Shown here: positions 16,613 through 23,893 of the stretch, one piece after another
How positions within the stretch are numbered: the first letter of the stretch is position 1
How the letters are laid out: the number at the start of each line of letters is the position of its first letter
Program-made: the position numbers and the translations under genes
The notes under the pieces: generated by a model
The model's input: the letters and a program-made list of their open reading frames with translations, nothing else
What the model was told of the DNA's origin: nothing
The model's database searches: none
From: Faeciplasma sp045660445
Lineage (GTDB): Bacteria; Bacillota; Clostridia; Oscillospirales; Ruminococcaceae
Assembly: GCA_045660445.1 (NCBI GenBank)
Contig: JAZRDR010000013.1
Location: 7,914-71,913, forward strand
Length of the DNA stretch: 64,000 bases
Reading direction: 5' to 3'

Positions 16613-17242
16613 ATGACCCTTAAAGAAAAAGCAAGCGTGATAATGGACCGCTTGGAAGATCTTTATCCCGAAGCGCAGTGCTCGCTTGAATATCAAAAGC
16701 CCTATGAGCTTTTGATCGCCACCCGCCTTTCGGCACAGTGCACCGACGCGCGCGTCAATATCGTTACAAAAGACCTTTTTGCACGCTTTCCCACTCTTGA
16801 ATCCTTTGCCAAAGCTGACGTTAAGGATATCGAGGATATCGTGCGCCCCTGCGGGCTTTTCAGAACGAAGGCTCAAAGCATACACGATCTTGCAAACGTT
16901 TTAATTGATAAATTCGGCGGAGAATTGCCCGATAACATGGACGATCTGACCTCTCTGCCCGGCATCGGTCGAAAGACCGCAAATCTTATAATGGGCGACG
17001 TTTTCGGTCAGCCCGCCATCGTCACCGACACTCATTGCATCCGCATTTGCGGAAAATTGGGGCTCTCAAAGGGTGATAATCCCGCAAGCGTCGAGCGTCA
17101 GCTGAAAGAGATCCTCGACCCCTCTCGATCGAGCGATTTTTGTCATAGACTTGTAAATTTTGGACGAGATGTTTGCGTGGCGCGCACACCAAAGTGCGAA
17201 AAATGTCCACTTTATGATTTATGTGACAATGTAACAAAATAA
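16613..17242 (+). CDS. nth: Endonuclease III
   Basis: A DNA glycosylase/AP lyase of base-excision repair that removes oxidised pyrimidines. The 209 residues show the helix-hairpin-helix LPGIGRKTANLIMG with the catalytic Lys, the catalytic Asp in VTDTHCIRIC, and a C-terminal [4Fe-4S] loop CVARTPKCEKCPLYDLC with C-x6-C-x2-C-x5-C spacing. The ATG of MTLKEKAS follows GAGGTGAAAAAC; the open frame extends far upstream across the tRNA gene and is not used. It is monocistronic, between the tRNA-Leu region and the hydrogenase operon. Confidence 0.96.
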   Translation: MTLKEKASVIMDRLEDLYPEAQCSLEYQKPYELLIATRLSAQCTDARVNIVTKDLFARFPTLESFAKADVKDIEDIVRPCGLFRTKAQSIHDLANVLIDKFGGELPDNMDDLTSLPGIGRKTANLIMGDVFGQPAIVTDTHCIRICGKLGLSKGDNPASVERQLKEILDPSRSSDFCHRLVNFGRDVCVARTPKCEKCPLYDLCDNVTK

Positions 17243-17255
17243 CCGACACAAATTT

Positions 17256-17287
17256 GCCGTAAAATCCACGATTTTGCGGCGTTTTTT
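17256..17287 (+). terminator. nth terminator
   Basis: GCCGTAAAATC pairs with GATTTTGCGGC (11 bp, one G-U) around CAC, followed by GTTTTTTG. Confidence 0.9.
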
Positions 17288-17300
17288 GTTCCTTTTTCTC

Positions 17301-17329
17301 TTGATATTCTTTTAACAATGTGTTATACT
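17301..17329 (+). promoter_or_regulatory. Hydrogenase operon promoter
   Basis: TTGATA and TATACT spaced by 17 bases, followed by an about 93-base leader. Between the boxes lies a small inverted repeat TAACA-ATG-TGTTA (17313-17325), which could be a regulator site overlapping the -10 box. Its half sites are oriented opposite to the Rex consensus, so Rex is not claimed. Confidence 0.7.
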
Positions 17330-17422
17330 TGATGTGTATGTATAAAGGGTTATTATGCGCTGCGATCAATCTCGGCACAGCCCCTTTACATCACTACGAA
17401 ATACTATCAAGGAGGTTCAGTA

Positions 17423-17920
17423 ATGGGCTCAAAAATCACAACAATCCCCTTCAAGGGCACACCCGAGCAGGAAGCTCAGCTCGTTGAGTACATTAACGGC
17501 ATCAAGAACGAAAAGGGTTGCTTAATGCCTGTTATGCAGTACGCACAGGGTATCTATGGATATCTTCCTATCGAGGTGCAGTCTATCATCGCAAGAGAGC
17601 TTAACATTCCCATGGAAAAGGTTTACGGAGTAGCTACTTTCTATGCTCAGTTCTCCCTCGTTCCCAAGGGTGAATTCACCATTTCCGTTTGCTTGGGTAC
17701 AGCTTGCTACGTTAAGGGTTCGGGCGATATCTTTGAAAAGCTTTCCGAAAAGCTTGGCATTAAAGAGGGTGAAACCACTCCCGACGGTAAGTTCTCTCTC
17801 GTTGGCTGCCGCTGCATCGGTGCTTGCGGTCTCGCACCTGTTTTAACCGTTAACGAAGACGTTTACGGCCGTTTGACCGTTGACGATGTTGACGGAATCC
17901 TTGCTAAGTACATGAACTAA
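17423..17920 (+). CDS. hydC: Hydrogenase subunit HydC, NuoE-like [2Fe-2S] protein
   Basis: A 165-residue thioredoxin-like ferredoxin homologous to the NuoE subunit of complex I and to HydC of trimeric electron-bifurcating [FeFe]-hydrogenases. Its four [2Fe-2S] cysteines are in CLGTACYVKG (about residues 91-96) and GCRCIGACGLAPV (about 131-140). AAGGAGG sits 7 bases before the ATG. It is the first gene of a ten-gene operon; its partners hydB and hydA lie seven and eight genes downstream. It carries electrons between the flavin subunit and the hydrogenase in the cytoplasm. Confidence 0.93.
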   Translation: MGSKITTIPFKGTPEQEAQLVEYINGIKNEKGCLMPVMQYAQGIYGYLPIEVQSIIARELNIPMEKVYGVATFYAQFSLVPKGEFTISVCLGTACYVKGSGDIFEKLSEKLGIKEGETTPDGKFSLVGCRCIGACGLAPVLTVNEDVYGRLTVDDVDGILAKYMN

Positions 17921-17953
17921 TCACCTTCAGTTTTATTGAAAAGGAAAATCTGT

Positions 17954-18310
17954 ATGAAGATCACCACAGTCAAGGAATTATTGGATGCCAAGGTCGTTTG
18001 GGGCGAAGAGCTTTTGCAAAAGCATGTTTATTCCGCTTGCGGAAGCGACATGATGAGCGACGTTTTGGCATATGTAAAGGATCAGTCTGTACTGCTCACG
18101 GGACTTGTTAATGCTCAGGTCATTCGCACGGCAGAAATGATGGACATGGTTTGTGTTGTTTTCGTCCGTTCCAAAATGCCCAACGAAGAAATGATCGAGC
18201 TTGCAAAGGAAAGCGGAATCGCTTTGCTTGCAACCGACAAGCGACTTTATGATGCTTGCGGAGTTCTCTATTCAAACGGGCTCTGCGGAAACGGAGTTCG
18301 CCGTGGATAA
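17954..18310 (+). CDS. DRTGG domain protein (first copy)
   Basis: A small cytoplasmic protein of 118 residues consisting of one DRTGG domain: VVWGEELLQKHVYSACGSDM, LLTGLVNAQVIRTAEMMDMV and VVFVRSKMPNEEMIELAKES. The domain is known as a ligand-binding partner of other domains such as CBS and phosphotransacetylase modules; its ligand is unknown. AAGGA lies 8 bases before the ATG of MKITTVKELL. It overlaps the next gene by 8 bases. A second, shorter DRTGG protein is encoded three genes on, and the pair flanks the ATPase and the HydA-like sensor, suggesting a shared regulatory complex. Confidence 0.82.
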   Translation: MKITTVKELLDAKVVWGEELLQKHVYSACGSDMMSDVLAYVKDQSVLLTGLVNAQVIRTAEMMDMVCVVFVRSKMPNEEMIELAKESGIALLATDKRLYDACGVLYSNGLCGNGVRRG

Positions 18311-18728
18311 TAACGTAATCAAATTCAGCTACCCTGTTGACGGTTCCGATTTCACATCGGCAGGTCAGGCGTCTGTAATGCTTAAAAAGAATTTAAGACA
18401 GCTTGGCATTTCGCCCGACACCATTCGCCGTGCTTCCATTGCGATGTATGAGGGTGAGATAAACATGGTCATTCACGCTGACGGCGGCGTTGCCGACATC
18501 GAAGTGAGTGAGACTGACATCACCATTACGTTGACAGACAAGGGCCCCGGAATCAAGGATATCGAACAAGCAATGCAGGAAGGCTTCTCCACCGCACCCG
18601 ACGATGTAAGATCTTTGGGCTTCGGTGCAGGTATGGGTCTTCCCAACATGAAGCGCTATTCTGATGAAATGAACATTGAATCCGTGGTCGGAGTTGGCAC
18701 CACCATCACAATGAAGATAAACATTTAA
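18303..18728 (+). CDS. Anti-sigma-type (RsbW-like) ATP-binding protein
   Basis: A GHKL-fold ATPase of 141 residues without membrane or receiver domains, like RsbW/SpoIIAB serine kinases. The N box is YEGEINMVIHADGG (about 47-60), the G1 box DKGPGIKDIEQAM (about 79-91) and the G2 region SLGFGAGMGLPNMKRYSD (about 104-121). The start is GTG overlapping the upstream stop, with GGAG 6 bases before it. Proteins of this kind phosphorylate or sequester regulators; here the neighbouring HydA-like sensor and DRTGG proteins suggest a redox or H2 signal. The target is unknown and no anti-anti-sigma gene is adjacent. Confidence 0.82.
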   Translation: MDNNVIKFSYPVDGSDFTSAGQASVMLKKNLRQLGISPDTIRRASIAMYEGEINMVIHADGGVADIEVSETDITITLTDKGPGIKDIEQAMQEGFSTAPDDVRSLGFGAGMGLPNMKRYSDEMNIESVVGVGTTITMKINI

Positions 18729-18744
18729 TGGGACGGTGACTGCC

Positions 18745-20031
18745 ATGAAGAAATACGAGCATTCAGTATCGCTCGATGTTACGAAATGCACAGGCTGTAC
18801 AACGTGTCTTCGCTACTGTCCTACAGAAGCGATAAGAATCCGCGATAACCACGCTGTGATCAATCCGGCAAGATGTATCGATTGCGGACAGTGCATAAGA
18901 GTTTGCCCTCACAGTGCAAAAAAAGCTGTTCTGGACAAAATCAAGGATATGGACAAATTCAAGTGGAAGATTGCTCTTCCCGCACCCAGTCTTTATGCTC
19001 AGTTCGACAATTTGGATGACGTGGACTTTGTTTTGCAAGGTCTTTTGGATATCGGATTCGACGACGTGTTCGAGGTTTCGCGTGCAGCAGAGCTTGTCTC
19101 GGCTTACACCCGAAACTATCTAAAGGTAGAGGGCATTCAAAAGCCTGCCATAAGCTCGGCTTGTCCTGCTGTTGTTCGTTTGATCGAGTTAAGATTCCCC
19201 TATTTAAAGGATAACATAATCAAAATGCTTCCTCCCATGGAGATAGCAGCAAAGCTTGCGCGCGACGAGGCTATTAAAAAGCACCCCGAGCTTACACCCT
19301 CGGATATCGGTGTTTGCTTCATATCGCCCTGCCCCGCCAAGATGAGTTATGTTAAAAACGGATTTTCCGATTATGAGAGCAAGGTCGATGTAGTCGTACC
19401 TATAAGCGACATTTATTTCATGCTTATCAACGCAATGAGTCATGCAAAGCAGCCTCAGTGCTTGTCCGAATCGGGCATGATAGGCATTGGTTGGGCCACC
19501 TCGGGTGGTGAAGCAACCGCAATTTTTAACGAAAAATATCTTGCCGCCGACGGCATAGATAACGTCATAAGAGTTTTGGACCAGATCGAAAACGGCAATA
19601 TTCCTCATCTTGAATTTGTCGAGCTTAATGCCTGTGTGGGCGGATGCGTGGGCGGTGCGCTTACGATTCAAAACCCATTCATTGCAAAAGCAAGACTTCA
19701 GGGACTTAGAAGATATTTACCCGTCTCCCAGAACTTCTTAACACCCGAAGAAGCTAAGTACATACCTGAATATTACTTCTTCAACGAGTTTGACGAATAC
19801 ACCCCCATCTCACGCTTAAGCGAGAGCATGGCGGAATCTATGAGAATGATGGCGGATATCCAGAAGCTTAAAGGTCAGCTTCCGGGATATGACTGCGGCT
19901 CCTGCGGTGCTCCCACATGCCGTGCCTTTGCCGAAGACGTTGTTAAAGGCTTGGCGAAAAAGAGCGACTGTATATTAATGATGAAGGACCGCCTTAAAGG
20001 ATATCTTGGAGAACTCGGAGAGGATGAGTGA
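18745..20031 (+). CDS. HydA-like iron-sulfur protein with sensor-type H-cluster loops
   Basis: A 428-residue relative of the [FeFe]-hydrogenase catalytic subunit. It begins with two [4Fe-4S] motifs (CTGCTTCLRYCP and CIDCGQCIRVCP, about residues 12-55), followed by a hydrogenase-large-subunit-like domain and a C-terminal Fe-S domain GYDCGSCGAPTCRAFAEDVV. The cluster ligands remain (Cys140, Cys196, Cys297, Cys301), but loop 1 reads SSACPAVV, with Ala139 in place of the proton-relay Cys, and loop 2 reads SPCPAKMSY, lacking the relay Glu. Such changes mark the putative sensory hydrogenases (group C, HydS-like). Unlike classical HydS it has no PAS domain. It probably senses H2 or redox state for the operon and does not turn over H2 rapidly. 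Confidence 0.8.
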   Translation: MKKYEHSVSLDVTKCTGCTTCLRYCPTEAIRIRDNHAVINPARCIDCGQCIRVCPHSAKKAVLDKIKDMDKFKWKIALPAPSLYAQFDNLDDVDFVLQGLLDIGFDDVFEVSRAAELVSAYTRNYLKVEGIQKPAISSACPAVVRLIELRFPYLKDNIIKMLPPMEIAAKLARDEAIKKHPELTPSDIGVCFISPCPAKMSYVKNGFSDYESKVDVVVPISDIYFMLINAMSHAKQPQCLSESGMIGIGWATSGGEATAIFNEKYLAADGIDNVIRVLDQIENGNIPHLEFVELNACVGGCVGGALTIQNPFIAKARLQGLRRYLPVSQNFLTPEEAKYIPEYYFFNEFDEYTPISRLSESMAESMRMMADIQKLKGQLPGYDCGSCGAPTCRAFAEDVVKGLAKKSDCILMMKDRLKGYLGELGEDE

Positions 20032-20357
20032 AAGTGACAGTCAGCGAATTTGCACAAAAGCATTCGTTAAAGGTTTTGTGCCTGCCCGATGACAGAGAAA
20101 TAACCGGCGGATACGCAGGCGATCTGTTGTCCTGGGTTATGGGCAGAGCCATGTCGGGCGATGCTTGGATAACCATAATGTCGAATCAAAACATTTTGGC
20201 TGTTGCAACACTTGCCGACGTTAGCTGTATAATTCTTGCCGAAGGGGTAACACTCGATAAGGATATCCTTGATACAGCACTTGCAAAGGGCATCAACGTC
20301 CTTACAAGCGAGGCCGATGCGTTTAAGCTTTCGGCAATGCTCGCAAGAGAGCTGTAA
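20028..20357 (+). CDS. DRTGG domain protein (second copy)
   Basis: A 109-residue protein with a diverged DRTGG domain: LPDDREITGGYAGDLLSWVM resembles the conserved turn, and VATLADVSCIILAEGVTLD plus the final GINVLTSEADAFKLS follow the domain pattern. It is much less similar to the first DRTGG protein than to the family outline. The start is a GTG overlapping the previous stop codon by ATGAGTGA-type coupling, with GGAGAGGA just upstream; a GTG two codons later is possible. It is coupled to the HydA-like sensor upstream and lies 2 bases before the PHP gene. Confidence 0.75.
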   Translation: MKVTVSEFAQKHSLKVLCLPDDREITGGYAGDLLSWVMGRAMSGDAWITIMSNQNILAVATLADVSCIILAEGVTLDKDILDTALAKGINVLTSEADAFKLSAMLAREL

Positions 20358-20359
20358 CC

Positions 20360-21094
20360 ATGAATAAATACTATTACGATCTGCACGTTCATTCCTGCCT
20401 TTCCCCCTGTGCCGATAATGACAACACCCCCTATAACTTGGCGGGCTTTGCCGCACTTTCGGGAATTAACATAATGGCGCTGACAGATCACAACACCTGC
20501 AAAAACTGCCCTGCATTTTTTGCCGCCGCCAAGGCATATGGGATAATTCCCGTTGCCGGAATGGAGCTTACCACCGCCGAGGACATTCACGTTGTGTGCT
20601 TGTTCGAAACGTTGGAACAAGCAATGGCGTTTGACAGCGAGGTAGACTCGCGGCGAATCAAAATCAAGAACCGTGAAGATATTTTTGGCGAACAGCTTAT
20701 TTTGGGCGAGAACGACGAGGTTATCGGCAAGGAAGAACACCTTCTTTCCAACGCAACAACGATATCCTTAGACGAAGCCCCCGAAATAGTTAAAAAATAC
20801 GGTGGTGTGTGCTATCCCGCACATATTGACCGTGATTCCAACGGAATCATCGCCATTTTGGGTACTCTGCCCGAAACCCCAAAATTCAACTGTGTTGAAA
20901 TTCGGGATCTTAAAAATATCCAGCCGTTCACAGATCGCTTTAACTTAAGTGATAAGATAATCGTCATCAGCTCTGACGCACATTATTTGCAAGATGTGCG
21001 TGACAAAGAAAACTTTTTCGAGCTTGAGGATGAGCCGTACAGCTCGGCACTTGTAAGACACAATCTTTTCGAGTTTCTGCGAGGTAACAAATGA
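20360..21094 (+). CDS. PHP domain metal-dependent phosphoesterase
   Basis: A 244-residue stand-alone PHP domain, a trinuclear-metal phosphoesterase fold. Metal ligands are visible in DLHVHSCLSPC (about 7-17), ALTDHNTCKNC (about 41-51), the Glu of AGMELTTAEDIHVV (about 71-84), CYPAHIDRD (about 153-161) and SSDAHYLQDV (about 211-220). Such proteins hydrolyse phosphate esters (histidinol phosphate, nucleotides, 3',5'-bisphosphates); the substrate here is unknown. It is translationally coupled to the following ATPase by an ATGA overlap. Its conserved position in clostridial hydrogenase clusters suggests it acts on a signal molecule or on maturation, but that is inference. Confidence 0.85.
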   Translation: MNKYYYDLHVHSCLSPCADNDNTPYNLAGFAALSGINIMALTDHNTCKNCPAFFAAAKAYGIIPVAGMELTTAEDIHVVCLFETLEQAMAFDSEVDSRRIKIKNREDIFGEQLILGENDEVIGKEEHLLSNATTISLDEAPEIVKKYGGVCYPAHIDRDSNGIIAILGTLPETPKFNCVEIRDLKNIQPFTDRFNLSDKIIVISSDAHYLQDVRDKENFFELEDEPYSSALVRHNLFEFLRGNK

Positions 21095-21648
21095 AAGAAT
21101 TATCTCTGAACATCTTGGATATCACCGAAAATTCGGTTAAGGCAGGCGCAAGCCTTACCCAGATTTTAATTGAAGAAACCGCCCAAACCTTGACAATTTC
21201 CATCAAGGACAACGGCTGCGGAATGAGCGAAGAGGTCGTTAAAAGAGTGATCGATCCGTTCTATACCACCCGCACCACACGAAGCGTTGGCTTGGGAATT
21301 CCCCTTTTCAAGCTTGCCGCTGAAATCACGGACGGAAGCTTTATGATATCCTCGAAAGAAAAGGACAAGTATCCCGACGATCACGGAACCTTAACAAAAG
21401 CGACTTTTAACAAAAATCACATTGATTTTACACCGCTCGGGGACGTGGCATCAACCCTGACCACCCTGATTCAGGGACACCCCGACACTGATTTTTACTT
21501 TTGCCACACATTGGGCGACGAGAGTGTTACTCTTGACACCCGCGAGCTAAGAGCTATCCTTGGAGAGGATGTGCCTCTTGGCGAATATGAAGTTATTAAA
21601 TGGATTGAAGGCTATTTGCAAGAACAATACTCAATCTTTGAAAATTAA
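21091..21648 (+). CDS. GHKL ATP-binding protein (histidine-kinase-like ATPase)
   Basis: A 185-residue protein whose N-terminal half is a GHKL ATPase: N box LDITENSVKAGAS (about 9-21), G1 box KDNGCGMSEEVVKRV (about 37-51), then DPFYTTRTTRSVGLGIPLFK, the F and G2 boxes of histidine kinases. No dimerisation or sensor domain precedes it, and the C-terminal half (about 100-185) matches nothing I know. It differs from the RsbW-like ATPase five genes earlier in having the FYTTR signature. It overlaps the PHP gene by 4 bases and precedes the ferredoxin gene by 19 bases. Confidence 0.8.
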   Translation: MKELSLNILDITENSVKAGASLTQILIEETAQTLTISIKDNGCGMSEEVVKRVIDPFYTTRTTRSVGLGIPLFKLAAEITDGSFMISSKEKDKYPDDHGTLTKATFNKNHIDFTPLGDVASTLTTLIQGHPDTDFYFCHTLGDESVTLDTRELRAILGEDVPLGEYEVIKWIEGYLQEQYSIFEN

Positions 21649-21667
21649 TTAGAAGGGACGAATTAAA

Positions 21668-22039
21668 ATGAAATCATTGGCTGAATTACAGGCAATCAAG
21701 GACAGAATGAAAGACAAAGTCGTTCTTCGTGAAGGCGTTGACGAGAAGCGCGTTGTTGTCGGCATGGCAACTTGCGGTATCGCTGCCGGCGCTCGTCCTG
21801 TTCTTAACGCTTTCGTAGAGGGCGTTAACGAAGCAGGCCTTGCAAGCAAGGTAAGTGTTACACAGACCGGCTGCATCGGCATCTGCCAGTATGAGCCTGT
21901 TGTTGAAGTTTTCGAAGCAGGCAAGGAAAAGGTAACCTATGTTAAGATGACTGCTGAAAAGGTTGCAAAGGTTATCGAAGATCATCTTAAGAACGGTAAA
22001 GTAGTAGCTGAATATACTATTGCCAACTATAACGCATAA
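21668..22039 (+). CDS. [2Fe-2S] ferredoxin domain protein
   Basis: A 123-residue thioredoxin-fold [2Fe-2S] ferredoxin. An N-terminal helix (SLAELQAIKDRMKDKVVLRE) precedes the cluster-binding domain, with cysteines in VGMATCGIAAGARPV (about 34) and TQTGCIGICQYEPVVEVF (about 75-79). Only three of the usual four cysteines are evident at canonical spacing, because the first motif has a single Cys. The same fold is fused to the N terminus of HydB encoded next, so this protein may exchange electrons with the complex. AGAAGGGACG precedes the ATG; hydB follows after 15 bases. Confidence 0.87.
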   Translation: MKSLAELQAIKDRMKDKVVLREGVDEKRVVVGMATCGIAAGARPVLNAFVEGVNEAGLASKVSVTQTGCIGICQYEPVVEVFEAGKEKVTYVKMTAEKVAKVIEDHLKNGKVVAEYTIANYNA

Positions 22040-22054
22040 TTGGAGGTATTTTAA

Positions 22055-23875
22055 ATGATTCGTACACACGTATTAGTTTGCGGCGGTACCGGATGTACCT
22101 CTTCGGGCAGTAAGTCCATTCAGACTGCTTTCAATGAAAATATTGAAAAGTTCGGACTTGTTGACGAAGTTAAGCTCGTACAGACCGGTTGCTTCGGTCT
22201 TTGTGCTGAAGGCCCCGTTGTAATCGTTTATCCCGACGGAACTTTCTATAGCAGAGTTCAGGCTGAAGACGTTGCTGAAATCGTTGAAGAGCATTTGCTT
22301 AAGGGCCGCCCTGTTACAAGACTTGTATATCACGGCGACTTGGCAGTTAAGGAAGAGGAAGTTTCTAACGTTTCCCTTAACGACACTGCATTCTACAAAT
22401 CCCAGACCCGTGTTGCTCTTCGCAACTGCGGTGTAATCAACCCTGAAGAAATCGACGAATATATCGCTATGGACGGTTATCAGGCTCTCGGTAAGGTTCT
22501 TACCGAAATGACTCCTGATGACGTTATCAAGTGCATCTTGGATTCCGGTCTTCGCGGACGTGGCGGCGGCGGATTCCCCACCGGCAGAAAGTGGGCTTTG
22601 ACTGCTGTTAACCAGGCTCCCCAGAAGTATGTAGTATGTAACGCCGACGAAGGCGACCCGGGCGCATTCATGGACCGTTCCGTTTTGGAAGGCGACCCTC
22701 ATGCAATCATCGAAGCTATGGCTATCGCAGGCTACGCTATCGGTGCTAACCAGGGTTACGTTTACGTTCGTGCTGAATATCCTATCGCTGTTGCTCGTTT
22801 GCAGCTCGCAATCGATCAGGCTAAGGAATATGGCCTTTTGGGCAACAACATCTTCGGAACTGACTTCAGCTTCGACCTTGGCATCCGTTTGGGCGCAGGC
22901 GCATTCGTTTGCGGTGAAGAAACTGCTCTTATGACCTCTATCGAAGGTAACCGTGGCGAACCCAGACCTCGTCCTCCTTATCCTGCTGTTAAGGGCTTGT
23001 TCGAGTCTCCTACTTTGGAAAACAACGTTGAAACATTTGCAAACGTTCCCCAGATCATCCTTAAGGGTGCTGAATGGTTCGCTTCCATGGGTTCTGAAAA
23101 CTCTAAGGGCACCAAGGTATTCGCACTCGGCGGCAAGATCAAGAACACCGGTCTCGTTGAAATTCCTATGGGTACAACACTTCGCCACATCATTGAAGAA
23201 ATCGGCGGCGGTATCCCTGGCGGTAAGCAGTTCAAGGCTGCACAGACAGGTGGCCCTTCCGGCGGTTGTATCCCTGCATCCCTCATCGACACTCAGGTTG
23301 ACTATGATAACCTCGTAGCAATCGGATGCATGATGGGTTCCGGCGGTCTTATCGTTATGGACGAAGACACTTGTATGGTTGACATGGCTAAGTTCTTCCT
23401 TGAATTCACCGTTGATGAATCCTGCGGTAAGTGCACACCCTGCCGTGTTGGTACAAAGAGACTTCTTGAAATGCTCAACAAGGTAACAAGCGGTAAGGCT
23501 ACCCTTGAAGACCTCGATGCTATCGAACAGCTTTGCTACTATATCAAGGAAAACTCCCTCTGCGGACTTGGACAGACAGCTCCTAACCCTGTTCTCTCCA
23601 CCATCAAGTTCTTCAGAGAAGAATATCTTGCTCATATCGTTGACAAGAAGTGCCCTGCAGGCGTATGTAAGGATCTTCTTAAGTATGAGATCATCAAGGA
23701 CAAGTGTATTGGTTGTGGCATGTGTGCAAGACAGTGTCCTGCAAATGCTATCTCCAAGACCGATTACATAGCTCCCGGCAAGAAGCTTCCTGCTCTTGAA
23801 ATCGACACTGATAAGTGCGTTAAGTGCGGCGCTTGCGTTGGAGCATGTAAGTTTAAGGCTATTGTTAAGAACTAA
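22055..23875 (+). CDS. hydB: Hydrogenase subunit HydB, NuoF-like NADH-binding flavoprotein
   Basis: The NADH- and FMN-binding subunit of the trimeric hydrogenase, 606 residues. An N-terminal [2Fe-2S] thioredoxin-like domain (CGGTGCTSSGS.., QTGCFGLCAEGPVV) is followed by the NuoF core with GLRGRGGGGFPTGRKW (NADH), CNADEGDPGAFMDRS (FMN), VCGEETALMTSIEG and the [4Fe-4S] motif ESCGKCTPCRVGT. The C terminus holds two more [4Fe-4S] sites (CIGCGMCARQCP, CVKCGACVGACK). This is exactly the architecture of HydB in Thermotoga and clostridial bifurcating enzymes. GGAGGTATTTTAA precedes the ATG, and codon use is that of a highly expressed gene. Confidence 0.95.
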   Translation: MIRTHVLVCGGTGCTSSGSKSIQTAFNENIEKFGLVDEVKLVQTGCFGLCAEGPVVIVYPDGTFYSRVQAEDVAEIVEEHLLKGRPVTRLVYHGDLAVKEEEVSNVSLNDTAFYKSQTRVALRNCGVINPEEIDEYIAMDGYQALGKVLTEMTPDDVIKCILDSGLRGRGGGGFPTGRKWALTAVNQAPQKYVVCNADEGDPGAFMDRSVLEGDPHAIIEAMAIAGYAIGANQGYVYVRAEYPIAVARLQLAIDQAKEYGLLGNNIFGTDFSFDLGIRLGAGAFVCGEETALMTSIEGNRGEPRPRPPYPAVKGLFESPTLENNVETFANVPQIILKGAEWFASMGSENSKGTKVFALGGKIKNTGLVEIPMGTTLRHIIEEIGGGIPGGKQFKAAQTGGPSGGCIPASLIDTQVDYDNLVAIGCMMGSGGLIVMDEDTCMVDMAKFFLEFTVDESCGKCTPCRVGTKRLLEMLNKVTSGKATLEDLDAIEQLCYYIKENSLCGLGQTAPNPVLSTIKFFREEYLAHIVDKKCPAGVCKDLLKYEIIKDKCIGCGMCARQCPANAISKTDYIAPGKKLPALEIDTDKCVKCGACVGACKFKAIVKN

Positions 23876-23893
23876 TTGAAGGAGGTACGGACA

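Noticed and set aside
17313..17325. Possible Rex redox-repressor site in the hydrogenase promoter
   Set aside because: The half sites TAACA..TGTTA point the opposite way from the Rex consensus TTGTTAA..TTAACAA, so the match is not sufficient.
22073..23635. Long open frame (520 codons) on the minus strand
   Set aside because: It is the exact antisense of hydB, has no ribosome binding site and no recognisable domains. It arises from the biased codon use of the highly expressed hydB.
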